This document shows positions 53,792-62,910 of a DNA stretch of 64,000 bases, piece by piece (position 1 is the stretch's first letter; the number at the start of each line of letters is the position of its first letter). The DNA is from Herbaspirillum sp. AP02 (GTDB lineage Bacteria; Pseudomonadota; Gammaproteobacteria; Burkholderiales; Burkholderiaceae_D): positions 62,001 through 126,000 of the forward strand of contig NZ_JADWMY010000003.1 of the NCBI RefSeq assembly GCF_015767275.1, in the 5' to 3' direction. The notes beneath the pieces were generated by a model, which saw only the letters and a list, made by a program, of their open reading frames with translations, searched no databases and was not told where the DNA came from. A program made the translations under genes and the position numbers.

Positions 53792-54291
53792 GCAACACCA
53801 TCGACCTGGGCGCGGTATGCGCCTTCCTCTATCGCGAGGCACGCCACCTGGACGAGCGTGAATGGGAACCCTGGCTGGAACTGTACGCCCCCGATGTCGA
53901 GTACTGGATGCCGGCCTGGGATGACGACGACCAGCTGACCCAGGACCCGCAGCGCGAAATCTCGCTGATGTACTACGCCAACCGGGAAGGCCTGGAAGAT
54001 CGCGTGTTCCGCATCAAGACCGAGCGTTCCAGCGCCTCCATGCCGGAGCCGCGCACCAGCCACATGATCGCCAATGTGGAAATCCTGGCCGAGCGCGACG
54101 ACGCCGTGGACGTGCGCTACAACTTCCACACCCTGTCGCACCGCTACAAGATGACCGACCAGTTCTTCGGGACGGTGCTGGCCACGCTCAGGAAGAGCGC
54201 GGGCGCGCCGGGTGGTTTCGTCATCGCCCGCAAGAAGATCGCACTGAAGAACGACTATATCCGCCAGGTCATCGACGTCTATCACGTCTGA
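53788..54291 (+). CDS. benB: Benzoate 1,2-dioxygenase small subunit
   Basis: 167 residues, cone-shaped NTF2-like beta subunit of ring-hydroxylating dioxygenases. [32 protein letters not shown] (in two parts) is typical. It forms the alpha3-beta3 oxygenase with BenA, to which it is joined by an ATGA overlap. benC follows 22 bases later. Confidence 0.96.
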   Translation: MSNTIDLGAVCAFLYREARHLDEREWEPWLELYAPDVEYWMPAWDDDDQLTQDPQREISLMYYANREGLEDRVFRIKTERSSASMPEPRTSHMIANVEILAERDDAVDVRYNFHTLSHRYKMTDQFFGTVLATLRKSAGAPGGFVIARKKIALKNDYIRQVIDVYHV

Positions 54292-54313
54292 GACCGGCGG
54301 CAGGAGACAGCAA

Positions 54314-55345
54314 ATGAGCAGCTATCGCATCGCCCTCAACTTCGAAGACGGCGTCACCCGCGTCATCGATTGCGGCGCCAAGGAAAAAGTCCTGGACGCC
54401 GCCTTCCGCCAGCGCATCAACCTGCCCATGGATTGCTCAGATGGCGTGTGCGGCACCTGCAAGTGCCGCGCCGAGAGCGGTCGCTACGACCTGGGCGATG
54501 ACTATATCGACGACGCCCTGAGCAGTGACGAGGCCGAATCTGGTCTGGTGCTGACCTGCCAGATGGTGCCGCAGTCGGATTGCGTGGTGGCCGTACCGGT
54601 CGCCTCCACCGCCTGCAAGACCGGCACCGCCCGCTTCGGTGGCAAGGTGGCGCAGGTGACCGGGTTTGCCGGCGCCGCCTTCGAACTGGTGCTGGAGGTG
54701 GCGGCCGATGCACCGGGTTTCCTGCCGGGGCAGTACGTCAACATCGGCGTGCCGGGCAGTGACCAGCATCGCGCCTATTCCTTCAGTTCGGCCTCGGGAG
54801 CATCGCGCATGAGCTTCCTGATCAAGAACGTGCCGGGCGGCCTGATGAGCAGCTGGCTGGCCAGCGCCCAGCCGGGCGCCGCGCTCGACCTGACCGGGCC
54901 ACTGGGCAGCTTCTATCTGCGACCGGTGACCAGGCCGGTACTGATGCTGGCTGGTGGCACCGGGCTGGCGCCTTTCCTGTCCATGCTGGAAGAGATGCAG
55001 CGCCAGGGTATCGATCAGCCGGTGCACATGATCTATGGCGTCACCCGCGACCAGGACCTGGTGCTGGTGGATCGTCTGGACGACTATGCCCGCCGCCTGC
55101 CCGGTTTCAGCTTCACCACCTGCGTGGCCGATGCTGCCACCGCCCATCCGCGCCAGGGTTACGTGACCCAGCACATGCCGGCCGAGGTGCTGCACGATGG
55201 CGCGGTGGATGTCTATCTGTGCGGGCCGCCACCGATGGTGGAGGCGGTGCAGAAGCACTTCCAGGCCCAGGGCATCAGCCCGGCCAGTTTCTACTACGAG
55301 AAGTTCGTCACCAGCCAGCCGGCCCCGGTGGCGGTGGCCGCATGA
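54314..55345 (+). CDS. benC: Benzoate dioxygenase electron-transfer reductase
   Basis: 343 residues. The N-terminal plant-type [2Fe-2S] ferredoxin has C41, C46, C49 and C82. The FAD domain (YVNIGVPGSDQHRAYSFSS) and NAD domain (LMLAGGTGLAPFLSM, VYLCGPPPMVEA) follow. It feeds electrons from NADH to BenAB. CAGGAG precedes the ATG; the stop overlaps benD (ATGA). Confidence 0.96.
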   Translation: MSSYRIALNFEDGVTRVIDCGAKEKVLDAAFRQRINLPMDCSDGVCGTCKCRAESGRYDLGDDYIDDALSSDEAESGLVLTCQMVPQSDCVVAVPVASTACKTGTARFGGKVAQVTGFAGAAFELVLEVAADAPGFLPGQYVNIGVPGSDQHRAYSFSSASGASRMSFLIKNVPGGLMSSWLASAQPGAALDLTGPLGSFYLRPVTRPVLMLAGGTGLAPFLSMLEEMQRQGIDQPVHMIYGVTRDQDLVLVDRLDDYARRLPGFSFTTCVADAATAHPRQGYVTQHMPAEVLHDGAVDVYLCGPPPMVEAVQKHFQAQGISPASFYYEKFVTSQPAPVAVAA

Positions 55346-56130
55346 GCGGGGTAGCCATGAAGGCCCGCTTCCAGGACAAGGTCGTGGTGGTCACCGGTGC
55401 CGCCCAGGGCATCCTGCGCGGCGTGGCGTTGGGCATCGCCGCCGAGGGCGGTCGGGTGGTGCTGGTGGACCGCGCCGAGTTCGTCCATGAAGTGGCGGCC
55501 GAGGCGCAGGACGGGCGCGGCATCGGCTTCGTCGCCGACCTGGAAACCTATCAAGGCGTCCAGGCTGCGGTGAGTGAGGCCATCACCCGCTTCGGCCGCA
55601 TCGACGTGCTGATCAACGGCGTGGGCGGCGCCATCCGCATGCGGCCCTTCGCCGAATTCGAACCGTCCCAGATCGACGACGAAATCCGCCGTTCCCTCAT
55701 GCCTACGCTGTATAGCTCGCATGCGGTGCTGCCGCATATGCTGCAGCAGGGTGGCGGCACCATCGTCAATGTCTCCTCCAATGCCACGCGCGGCATACGG
55801 CGCGTGCCGTATTCGGCGGCCAAGGGAGGTGTCAATGCCATGACTGCCGCACTGGCCATGGAATACGGCGAGCGCGGCATCCGCGTGGTGGCGGCCGCTC
55901 CCGGCGGAACCCAGGCGCCGCCGCGCCGCGTGCCGCGCAATGCCGAGGGCGACAACGCCCGCGAGCTGAGCTGGATGCAGGAGGCGATACAGCAGGTCAT
56001 CAGCTCCACCTTCTTCAAACGCTACGCCACGCTGGAAGAGCAGATCGCCCCGATCCTCTTCCTCGCCTCCGATGACGCCAGCTACATCACCGGTGCCGTC
56101 CTGCCGGTAGCCGGCGGCGACAACGGCTGA
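55342..56130 (+). CDS. benD: Benzoate cis-diol dehydrogenase
   Basis: 262 residues, classical SDR: TGAAQGIL near the start, INGVGG for NNAG, catalytic S-Y-K in VSSNATRGIRRVPYSAAKGG. It oxidises and decarboxylates the dihydroxycyclohexadiene carboxylate to catechol. The start overlapping the benC stop is used; an ATG five codons later (55357) is the alternative. Confidence 0.94.
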   Translation: MSGVAMKARFQDKVVVVTGAAQGILRGVALGIAAEGGRVVLVDRAEFVHEVAAEAQDGRGIGFVADLETYQGVQAAVSEAITRFGRIDVLINGVGGAIRMRPFAEFEPSQIDDEIRRSLMPTLYSSHAVLPHMLQQGGGTIVNVSSNATRGIRRVPYSAAKGGVNAMTAALAMEYGERGIRVVAAAPGGTQAPPRRVPRNAEGDNARELSWMQEAIQQVISSTFFKRYATLEEQIAPILFLASDDASYITGAVLPVAGGDNG

Positions 56131-56184
56131 TCCCCCGATTCAGCTCTCACACTTCACTCTATCCACAGATCACGGAGCCAAGCC

Positions 56185-56598
56185 ATGCCAGAGCGCCAGG
56201 CCATCATTCCCAAGGGAATGGAAGACGTCTACGAAAAGATCGGTTATGCCCCCGGCGTGCTGGTGGGCAGCACGCTGTACGTGTCCGGGCAGATCGGCCG
56301 CAACCACGCCATGCAACTGGTCGAGCCACGCGAGGCCCAGATCGTGCAGGCCTTCGAGAACCTCAAGCAGGTGCTGGAGACGGCCGGCGGCACCCTGGAC
56401 GATATCGTCGACCTCACCAGCTTCCACACCGACATGCGCGACCTGCCGCTGTTCATCAAGGTACGCAACCGTTACCTGACGCGCTATCCGCTGCCGGCCT
56501 GGACCGCCATCGGCGCCCACATGCTGGGCGGCGCGCCCGGTTACATCGTCGAGATCAAGGCGGTGGCGCATCTGCGACACGAGGAGACCAAGCACTAG
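56185..56598 (+). CDS. RidA/YjgF family protein
   Basis: 137 residues. RidA-fold hallmarks are LVGSTLYVSGQIGRN, QAFENLKQVLETAGGTLDDIVDLTSF and ARG-equivalent sequence near YPLPAWTAIGAHMLGG. Canonical RidA deaminates reactive enamines using an Arg; that position in AWTAIGAHML has no obvious Arg, so the function probably differs. It sits between benD and benK with its own GGAG site and is co-directional, suggesting a role in benzoate catabolism, perhaps on a reactive intermediate. Confidence 0.85.
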   Translation: MPERQAIIPKGMEDVYEKIGYAPGVLVGSTLYVSGQIGRNHAMQLVEPREAQIVQAFENLKQVLETAGGTLDDIVDLTSFHTDMRDLPLFIKVRNRYLTRYPLPAWTAIGAHMLGGAPGYIVEIKAVAHLRHEETKH

Positions 56599-56679
56599 AA
56601 AACGGCAGCACCGGATCCATCAGACATAACAACAACGTACAACAACGGACTACAACCGAAACGACGGAGGAGAACCCCC

Positions 56680-58047
56680 ATGAAGACCCTGGAAGTGAGC
56701 CAGATCATCGACGGCGCGCGCTTTACCAAATTCCACTGGATGGTGATGTGCCTGTGCGCATTGCTGCTGGTGTTCGACGGCTATGACCTGTTCATCTACG
56801 GCGCCGTGCTGCCGGTACTGATGAAGGAGTGGAGCCTGTCGCCGGTGCAGGCCGGCGCACTGGGCAGCTATGCCCTGTTCGGCATGATGTTCGGCGCCTT
56901 CATCTTCGGCCCGCTGGCCGATCGCATCGGCCGCAAGAAGGGCGTGGCGATCAGCTTCGTGCTCTTCAGCGTCTCCACCTTCCTGAGCGGCTTCGCCACT
57001 TCGCCCACCGAGTTCGGCGTCTATCGCTTCCTGGCCGGTCTGGGCTGCGGCGGCCTGATGCCCAATGCCGTGGCGCTGATGAACGAGTATGCGCCCAAGC
57101 GCCTGCGCAGCACCCTGGTGGCCATCATGTTCAGTGGCTATTCGCTGGGTGGCGTGCTGTGCGCCGGTCTGGGCATCTGGATGTTGCCCAACTACGGCTG
57201 GCAATCGATGTTCCTGGCTGCCGCCGTACCGTTGGTGCTGCTGCCGCTGATCCTGTGGAAGCTGCCGGAATCGGTGGGTTTCCTGCTGCGCCAGGGCAAG
57301 CATGAGCAGGCCCGCGCCATGCTGGCGCAGGTCGCCCCGCTGGCCGGCATCGCTGTCGATACCCAACTGGTCCAGGCCGATGCCAAGGGGGCCGGTGCCC
57401 CCATGCTGGACCTGTTCAAGCAGGACCGCAGCATGGGCACGCTGATGATCTGGGTGTCTTTCTTCTGCTGCCTGCTGATGGTGTATGCACTCGGTTCCTG
57501 GCTGCCCAAGCTGATGGCCAGCGCCGGCTATAGCCTGGGTTCCTCGCTGTCCTTCCTGCTGGCCCTGAACTTCGGCGGCGTGGTCGGTGCCATCGGGGGC
57601 GGCTGGCTGGGCGACCGCTTCACCCTGCCCAAGGTGGTGATCAGCTTCTTCGCCGTGGGAACCGTGGCCATTGCGCTGCTGGGCTTCAACAGCCCCACGC
57701 CGGTGCTGTACCTGCTCATCATCGTGGCCGGCGCCACCACCATCGGCACGCAGATCCTGCTGTATGCCAACACCGCGCAGTTCTACCCGCTGGCGATCCG
57801 TTCCACCGGCCTGGGCTGGGCCTCCGGCGTGGGCCGCTCGGGCGCCATCGTCGGCCCCTTGCTGGGCGGTGCGCTGATGGCGGCGGCCCTGCCGTTGAAG
57901 ATGAACTTCCTGGTCTTCGCCATCCCCGGTCTGGTGGCTGCGCTGGCGATCGGCATCTTCATGCTGCGTTATCGTCACGCCGGCCAGGCCGCCAACCGGG
58001 CCAACAGCGCCGGCGTGTCGCCAGCACCGGTGTCGCGTAGCGTTTAA
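56680..58047 (+). CDS. benK: Aromatic acid:H+ symporter (BenK-like MFS, AAHS family)
   Basis: 455 residues with twelve membrane helices. The TM1 region LLLVFDGYDLFIYGAVLP has the D-G-Y-D motif of aromatic-acid permeases, and the loop is GPLADRIGRKKG. It imports benzoate. The first 16 residues (MKTLEVSQIIDGARFT) match the BenK/PcaK N-terminus. GGAGGAG precedes the ATG. A hairpin with a short T-run follows it. Confidence 0.93.
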   Translation: MKTLEVSQIIDGARFTKFHWMVMCLCALLLVFDGYDLFIYGAVLPVLMKEWSLSPVQAGALGSYALFGMMFGAFIFGPLADRIGRKKGVAISFVLFSVSTFLSGFATSPTEFGVYRFLAGLGCGGLMPNAVALMNEYAPKRLRSTLVAIMFSGYSLGGVLCAGLGIWMLPNYGWQSMFLAAAVPLVLLPLILWKLPESVGFLLRQGKHEQARAMLAQVAPLAGIAVDTQLVQADAKGAGAPMLDLFKQDRSMGTLMIWVSFFCCLLMVYALGSWLPKLMASAGYSLGSSLSFLLALNFGGVVGAIGGGWLGDRFTLPKVVISFFAVGTVAIALLGFNSPTPVLYLLIIVAGATTIGTQILLYANTAQFYPLAIRSTGLGWASGVGRSGAIVGPLLGGALMAAALPLKMNFLVFAIPGLVAALAIGIFMLRYRHAGQAANRANSAGVSPAPVSRSV

Positions 58048-58072
58048 GATCGCAGCTTCAGTAAGGCGGTTC

Positions 58073-58112
58073 GGCGCTGCGATGGTTCCGCCATCGCAGC
58101 GCCTGGCCTTTT
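58073..58112 (+). terminator. Terminator-like hairpin after benK
   Basis: GGCGCTGCGATGG (58073-58085), loop TTCCG, perfect complement to 58103, then TGGCCTTTTG. The 13-bp GC-rich stem with a short T-run suggests partial termination before benE. Confidence 0.6.
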
Positions 58113-58208
58113 GACCATCGGAGGGGCAGGGCACAGCCGGCCCCCTCCCTGTGCCGCAGCCGGTGTGTTGACCGGGAGCAGCACGCAGCATGCAGCAAGG
58201 AACGATTC

Positions 58209-59378
58209 ATGGTCCATCGACAAGGCTCGCTCACGGCGTGGGTGGCCGGTTTCCTGGCAGTACTGATTTCCTATGCGGGCCCGCTGGTGATCTTCGTGCA
58301 GGCCGCGCACGCCGGTCAGGTCCCGACCTCGCAACTGGTGTCCTGGGTCTGGGGCATCTCGATGGGGGCGGGGGTGAGCGGCCTGCTGTTGAGCTGGTGG
58401 TTCCGCCTGCCCATCATCACCGCCTGGTCGGCCCCCGGGACGGCACTGCTGCTGAGCCTGTTCCCCGGCATCAGCATGCCCGAGGTGGTGGGTGCCTATG
58501 TGATGGCGGCGCTGCTGCTGATCCTCATCGGCGTGACCGGTTACTTCGAGAAGATCCTGGCCTTCATCCCCAAGGGCATCGCCGCCGGCATGATGGCCGG
58601 CATCCTGTTCCAGTTCGGTGTGCAGGCCTTCCGCTCCAGCGTGGAGGCGCCCCTGCTGGTGCTGGTCATGCTCGCCGCCTACCTGGCCGGGCGCCGCTGG
58701 TGGCCGCGCTACGGCATCGTGGTGGTGGCGCTGGTGGGTTTCGCGGTGGCTTTTGCCAGCGGTCGCACCCATCTCGGCGAGCTGGGGCTGGAACTGGCGC
58801 AGCCGGTCTTCATCGCGCCGCAGTTCAGCCTGGGCGTGTTCTTCAGCTTTACCATCCCGCTCGTGCTGGTGAGCCTGACCGGGCAGTTCCTGCCCGGCAT
58901 GGCGGTACTTCAGCTGGCCGGCTACCATCCGCCCACCCGCGCGGTGGTCACCGGCACCGGCCTGGCCTCGCTGGTGACCGCTTGCTTCGGCGGGATCACC
59001 ATCGTCTTGGCGGCCATCACGGCGGCCCTCTGTACCGGCAAGGATGCGCATCCCGAGCCCGGCAAGCGCTACCTGGCCGGCATCGCCAATGGCGTGTTCT
59101 ACCTCATCGGCGGTACCTTCGCGGCTTCCATCGTCAAATTGTTCACCGCCTTCCCCAAGGAATTGATCGCCGCACTGGCCGGCCTGGCCCTGATCGGCGC
59201 CATCGTTTCCAACATCCGCCTGATGAGCGAGGAGGGCGGCTATGTCGAACCCTCCGTCATCACTTTCCTGGCCACCGCCTCGGGCATGAGCCTGTTCGGA
59301 TTGGGCGCGGCCTTCTGGGGCGTGGTGTTCGGCATGGCCGCCTACTGGCTGATCGGACGCCCCAGAAAAACAGCATGA
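58209..59378 (+). CDS. benE: Benzoate membrane transporter BenE
   Basis: 389 residues, about twelve membrane segments. The BenE/NAT-like features are TAWSAPGTALLLSLFPG, GIAAGMMAGILFQFGVQAF and TGTGLASLVTACFGG. It is a second benzoate:H+ symporter or exporter in the cluster. RBS AAGGAA. The next gene starts 17 bases after its stop. Confidence 0.94.
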   Translation: MVHRQGSLTAWVAGFLAVLISYAGPLVIFVQAAHAGQVPTSQLVSWVWGISMGAGVSGLLLSWWFRLPIITAWSAPGTALLLSLFPGISMPEVVGAYVMAALLLILIGVTGYFEKILAFIPKGIAAGMMAGILFQFGVQAFRSSVEAPLLVLVMLAAYLAGRRWWPRYGIVVVALVGFAVAFASGRTHLGELGLELAQPVFIAPQFSLGVFFSFTIPLVLVSLTGQFLPGMAVLQLAGYHPPTRAVVTGTGLASLVTACFGGITIVLAAITAALCTGKDAHPEPGKRYLAGIANGVFYLIGGTFAASIVKLFTAFPKELIAALAGLALIGAIVSNIRLMSEEGGYVEPSVITFLATASGMSLFGLGAAFWGVVFGMAAYWLIGRPRKTA

Positions 59379-59395
59379 GCTGCATGGAGACTGCA

Positions 59396-60676
59396 ATGCA
59401 AAAAAATACCGGATCCACCGACCCCTTCGCCCCCCTGGCCAGCGAGATCCTGGCCGTGGCGCCCGGTCGCGCACATGACCTTGCGCGACTGCGGGTGCTG
59501 GCGCAACGGGCCGCGCCCGCCACGGTGACCGTGGTGGGCAAGTACAACCACGGCAAGAGCCGCCTGTTGAACGAACTGATGGGCAGCGACGTCTTTGCCG
59601 TCGCCGACCGCCGCGAGACGGTGCGCCTGTCCGAACACCGGCATGCCGATGTGCGCTGGCTGGATGCGCCCGGGCTGGACGCCGACGTGGCCGAGCAGGA
59701 CGACAGCCATGCCCAGGAAGCAACTTGGCTGCAGGCCGATATCCGCCTGTTCGTGCATGCCGCCAAGGAGGGCGAACTGGATGCTGCCGAGCGTGCGCTG
59801 TTGCAGGCCCTGCGCGACGACCAGCAGCGCACGCGCCGCCAGACCCTGTTCGTACTGACCCAGGTGGACCAGATGGCCGACGAAGCGCAACTGGAGCGGG
59901 TGAGCAGCGCCATCGCCACGCAGGCGCCGGGGTTGACGCTCCATCCGGTGTCGTCCACGCGTCATCGCAGCGGCATCGAGGGCGGCAAGAAGCTGTTGCT
60001 GGAAAAGAGCGGCATCCCGGCCCTGCAGGCCTGGCTGCGCGATGTGACGGCCCAGGTGCCGGCGGCACGGCGCCATGAGCGCGCACTGCTGCTGGACGAG
60101 ATCGACCAGCAACTGCAACAGCAGCAGCACAGCGCGCAAGCGCAGTTGCAGGCCCTGCGGCAACAGCAGCACCAGCAGCGCCAGGATTTCGAACAAGGCC
60201 TGGAGGCGGTGCTGGACAAGGTGCATCAGGACCTGTTGCCGGTGCTGGAAGTGGAGGGCGACGATCCGGCCCTGGTGCCGGACACGGCCGCCGACGAATT
60301 CAAGCTCACCGCCGGCAAGCGCGAGCGGGCGCGCATCCACGTCGCCTATTCGCGGGCCTGCATCGCCATCCGCGCCCATCTCATCAAGCACGGGGTGGAG
60401 GGCTTGCCGGCCGACCAGCGGACCTCGGTCACCAGCCTGGATACGGTGATGGTGGCCGTCATGGGCATTTCCATCAAATACCGCGCCGACCTGCGCCGCC
60501 GGTTTTGCGAGCCGGCCGGGCGTGCGCAGATGACGCAGTCCTTCCTGCATTACTACGAACTGTCGGAAGATCGCCAGGCACTGCTGCAGGCCCTGGCGCG
60601 CGCCGACGCCGCGTTGCATGCCGCCACCCGCGCAGTGGACGCGCTGGAGCAACTGCGCACGGTGGAGTTGGCATGA
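59396..60676 (+). CDS. Dynamin-like/ERA-type GTPase, first of a pair
   Basis: 426 residues from the ATG 59396, chosen for GGAG six bases upstream; in-frame ATGs at 59375 and 59384 are alternatives. G1 GKYNHGKS (48-55), G3 DAPG (90-93), G4 TQVD (155-158). A Gln-rich coiled coil (about 230-270) and a helical C-terminus follow. No membrane helix. The layout resembles bacterial dynamin-like proteins, which often occur as adjacent pairs. Function unknown; it follows benE closely but has no evident benzoate role. Confidence 0.82.
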   Translation: MQKNTGSTDPFAPLASEILAVAPGRAHDLARLRVLAQRAAPATVTVVGKYNHGKSRLLNELMGSDVFAVADRRETVRLSEHRHADVRWLDAPGLDADVAEQDDSHAQEATWLQADIRLFVHAAKEGELDAAERALLQALRDDQQRTRRQTLFVLTQVDQMADEAQLERVSSAIATQAPGLTLHPVSSTRHRSGIEGGKKLLLEKSGIPALQAWLRDVTAQVPAARRHERALLLDEIDQQLQQQQHSAQAQLQALRQQQHQQRQDFEQGLEAVLDKVHQDLLPVLEVEGDDPALVPDTAADEFKLTAGKRERARIHVAYSRACIAIRAHLIKHGVEGLPADQRTSVTSLDTVMVAVMGISIKYRADLRRRFCEPAGRAQMTQSFLHYYELSEDRQALLQALARADAALHAATRAVDALEQLRTVELA

Positions 60677-62289
60677 TGGCTGCGGAACAGCATTTCATCC
60701 GCGCCATCGGCAGCACCGGCGGGACCGAAGCGGATGTGGAAACCCTCCTTGCCGCGTTGCGCGACTGGCTGGCCGCGCTGCGCTCGGCGCTCGCCGCCGG
60801 GCGGATCGATGCCGACGGCCTGCAGCCCGCCAGCGCCTTGGCCCAGCGCATCGCCGCCCTGCATCAGGCGCTGGCGCAGCAGCAGCAACAGCGCGAGGCC
60901 CAATGGCTGGCGCTGGCCCCGGCACGCGCCCTGGCGCAGCACTTCGAGGGCAAGCTGATGGTGCTGGTGTTCGGCAAGTTCAATGCCGGCAAGAGTTCGC
61001 TGTGCAACTTCCTGGCCGAGCGCTTCCGGCAGCATGGGCAGGCAGTGCAGTATTTCCATCTGCAGGGCGGCCAGTTGCTGGCCTCGGACGATGCCTTCCA
61101 CGAGGGCGCCACCGAGACCACGGCGCGCCTGCAAGGGGTGTGTCTGGGTGATGGACTGGTCTTGCTGGATACCCCCGGCCTGCATTCGGCCACCGATGAC
61201 AATGCGGCCCTGACCCAGCGCTTCCTGGACAGCGCCGATGCGGTGCTGTGGCTGACCAGTTCGACCTCGCCGGGACAGGTGCAGGAACTCGACGAACTGG
61301 CCCGCGAACTGCGCCGGGGCAAGCCGCTGCTGCCGGTGGTGACGCGCAGCGATGTGATCGACGAAGACGAAGTCGATGGCCAGATCGTCAAGTGCCTGCG
61401 CAACAAGTCCGACGCCAACCGCGCCGACCAGGAAGCCGATGTCGGCCACCGTGCCGCCGACAAGCTGCAGGCGCTGGGCGTGGCGGCGGCCCAGCTGAAG
61501 CCGGCGGTGTCGGTCTCGGCCTATGTGGCGCGCAGCACGGGCGCCGATGCAGAGGCCATGGCCGGGGCCGGTTTCGAACGTCTCTATGCGGCCCTGCTGG
61601 AACTGCTGGCCCCCGCGCTGGCCTATCGCGCCCGCAAGCCGGCCGAAGTCCTGCTGCATCATCTGCAGGAGGAGGTGGAAGCCCCCTTGCTGAACCAGAC
61701 CATGCCGGCCCTGGTAGCCCTGCGCCAGCAGGTGCAAGAGGAACTGGACAGCCTGCCGGCCCGGCAGACGCGACTGGTGCAACAGGCCTGGCGCGAGGTG
61801 ATGCCGCAGCTGGCCGACCTGCTGGAAGCGCATGCCGGGGTGGCTGAGGTGGCCGACGTGGCTGCAGTGGTAGTCGCATTGCGCATGGCCCTGCAACAGG
61901 CTGCCAAGCAACACGCCCAGGCCAGCCTCGACAGTCACATCTTGCCCACCCTGGAGACCGTGCTGGACCTGCCGCCCGATCTTGGCTACGACAGTGCGCC
62001 GGCCGATGGCTTGCCGGCCGCATATGAAAAGCTGTACGAGACCCTGGGCGCGGCTGTGCAGGACAGCCTCCAGCGCATGGCCGGTGATCTGGCCGAGCGC
62101 TGCGCGGCCCGCTTGCAGGCGCTGGATCAGGCGCTGCAGCACAAGCAGCAGATCATCCTGGACGGCCAGCGTCGGCTCGGCGGTATCGAACGCCATCTGC
62201 GGCAGGCGGTGGGCAATGGCGTGGTGATGCACGGGGCAAACGTAGCATCGGCCGCGGCGGAATCTTTTGCGGGGTTAAGGATCAGTTAA
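60673..62289 (+). CDS. Dynamin-like GTPase, second of a pair
   Basis: 538 residues. A helical start (1-92) precedes G1 GKFNAGKS (101-108), a G2 Thr in EGATETTARL, G3 DTPG (166-169) and G4 TRSD (224-227, normally NKxD). The long helical C-terminal half has Leu/Gln/Ala-rich segments (about 300-500). It overlaps the first GTPase by four bases (ATGA), so the two are translated together and probably act as a heteromer on a membrane or on DNA. Function not established. Confidence 0.82.
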   Translation: MMAAEQHFIRAIGSTGGTEADVETLLAALRDWLAALRSALAAGRIDADGLQPASALAQRIAALHQALAQQQQQREAQWLALAPARALAQHFEGKLMVLVFGKFNAGKSSLCNFLAERFRQHGQAVQYFHLQGGQLLASDDAFHEGATETTARLQGVCLGDGLVLLDTPGLHSATDDNAALTQRFLDSADAVLWLTSSTSPGQVQELDELARELRRGKPLLPVVTRSDVIDEDEVDGQIVKCLRNKSDANRADQEADVGHRAADKLQALGVAAAQLKPAVSVSAYVARSTGADAEAMAGAGFERLYAALLELLAPALAYRARKPAEVLLHHLQEEVEAPLLNQTMPALVALRQQVQEELDSLPARQTRLVQQAWREVMPQLADLLEAHAGVAEVADVAAVVVALRMALQQAAKQHAQASLDSHILPTLETVLDLPPDLGYDSAPADGLPAAYEKLYETLGAAVQDSLQRMAGDLAERCAARLQALDQALQHKQQIILDGQRRLGGIERHLRQAVGNGVVMHGANVASAAAESFAGLRIS

Positions 62290-62392
62290 GACTACACAAC
62301 TAGAGTGAACTTGACGGCCGCCAGCTCGACAGTGGCGCCGTGATTCGTCTCTTGATCCTTCAAGTCTTCATCCACGTACAAGGAGAGCCATC

Positions 62393-62812
62393 ATGGATAT
62401 CAACAAGATCACCGCCATCAGCGCCATCGTCTTCGGTCTGGCCGGCATGGCGGCCCCCTTTGCACAGGCCCAGACCCAGGCTACCCAGGGTAGCGTGGCC
62501 TACATGAACGGCGGCATCGGCGCGGGCGAACAGAGCAAACTGCGCGAGGCGGCCAAGGATTACAACCTGCGCGTGCTGTTCTCCGAAGCCAAGGATGGCG
62601 CCTATGTCAGCAACGTCAAGCTCAGCGTCAATGACAGCCAGGGCAAGACCGTCTTCAGCCTGCCTGGCGCCGGCCCGATGACCAATCTCAAGTTGCCGGC
62701 CGGTCACTACGAGGTGAAGGCGGACTACAACGGCGTCACTAAGACCAGCAAGGTGGAGGTGGGCCAAAAGCCGACTTCGCTCAGCTTCAACTGGGCGCAT
62801 CAGGACAACTGA
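62393..62812 (+). CDS. Small secreted protein with carboxypeptidase-regulatory-like domain
   Basis: 139 residues. A signal peptide (ISAIVFGLAGMAAPFAQAQ) leads to a mature part that is beta-rich: VSNVKLSVNDSQGKTVFSLPGAGPMTNLKLPAGHYEVKADYNG, in pieces, is like a prealbumin/CarboxypepD-reg fold. It is probably periplasmic. AAGGAGAG precedes the ATG. It is alone between the GTPases and the ABC genes. Specific role unknown. Confidence 0.8.
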   Translation: MDINKITAISAIVFGLAGMAAPFAQAQTQATQGSVAYMNGGIGAGEQSKLREAAKDYNLRVLFSEAKDGAYVSNVKLSVNDSQGKTVFSLPGAGPMTNLKLPAGHYEVKADYNGVTKTSKVEVGQKPTSLSFNWAHQDN

Positions 62813-62830
62813 ACAGGTCCTTACTGACGC

Positions 62831-62862
62831 AAAAAAGATCCTGTGTGTTTCCACACAGGATC
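62831..62862 (-). terminator. Rho-independent terminator for the ABC permease operon
   Basis: The 11-bp stem GATCCTGTGTG (62837-62847) pairs with 62852-62862, loop TTTC. On the minus strand it is followed by TTTTTT (62836-62831), so it ends the transcript of the permease genes. For plus-strand transcripts it lacks a T-run. Confidence 0.8.
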
Positions 62863-62910
62863 AATGTGTCCAACACAGACACAAGGGAACCGTCCAGGCC
62901 AGGCCGCGCT

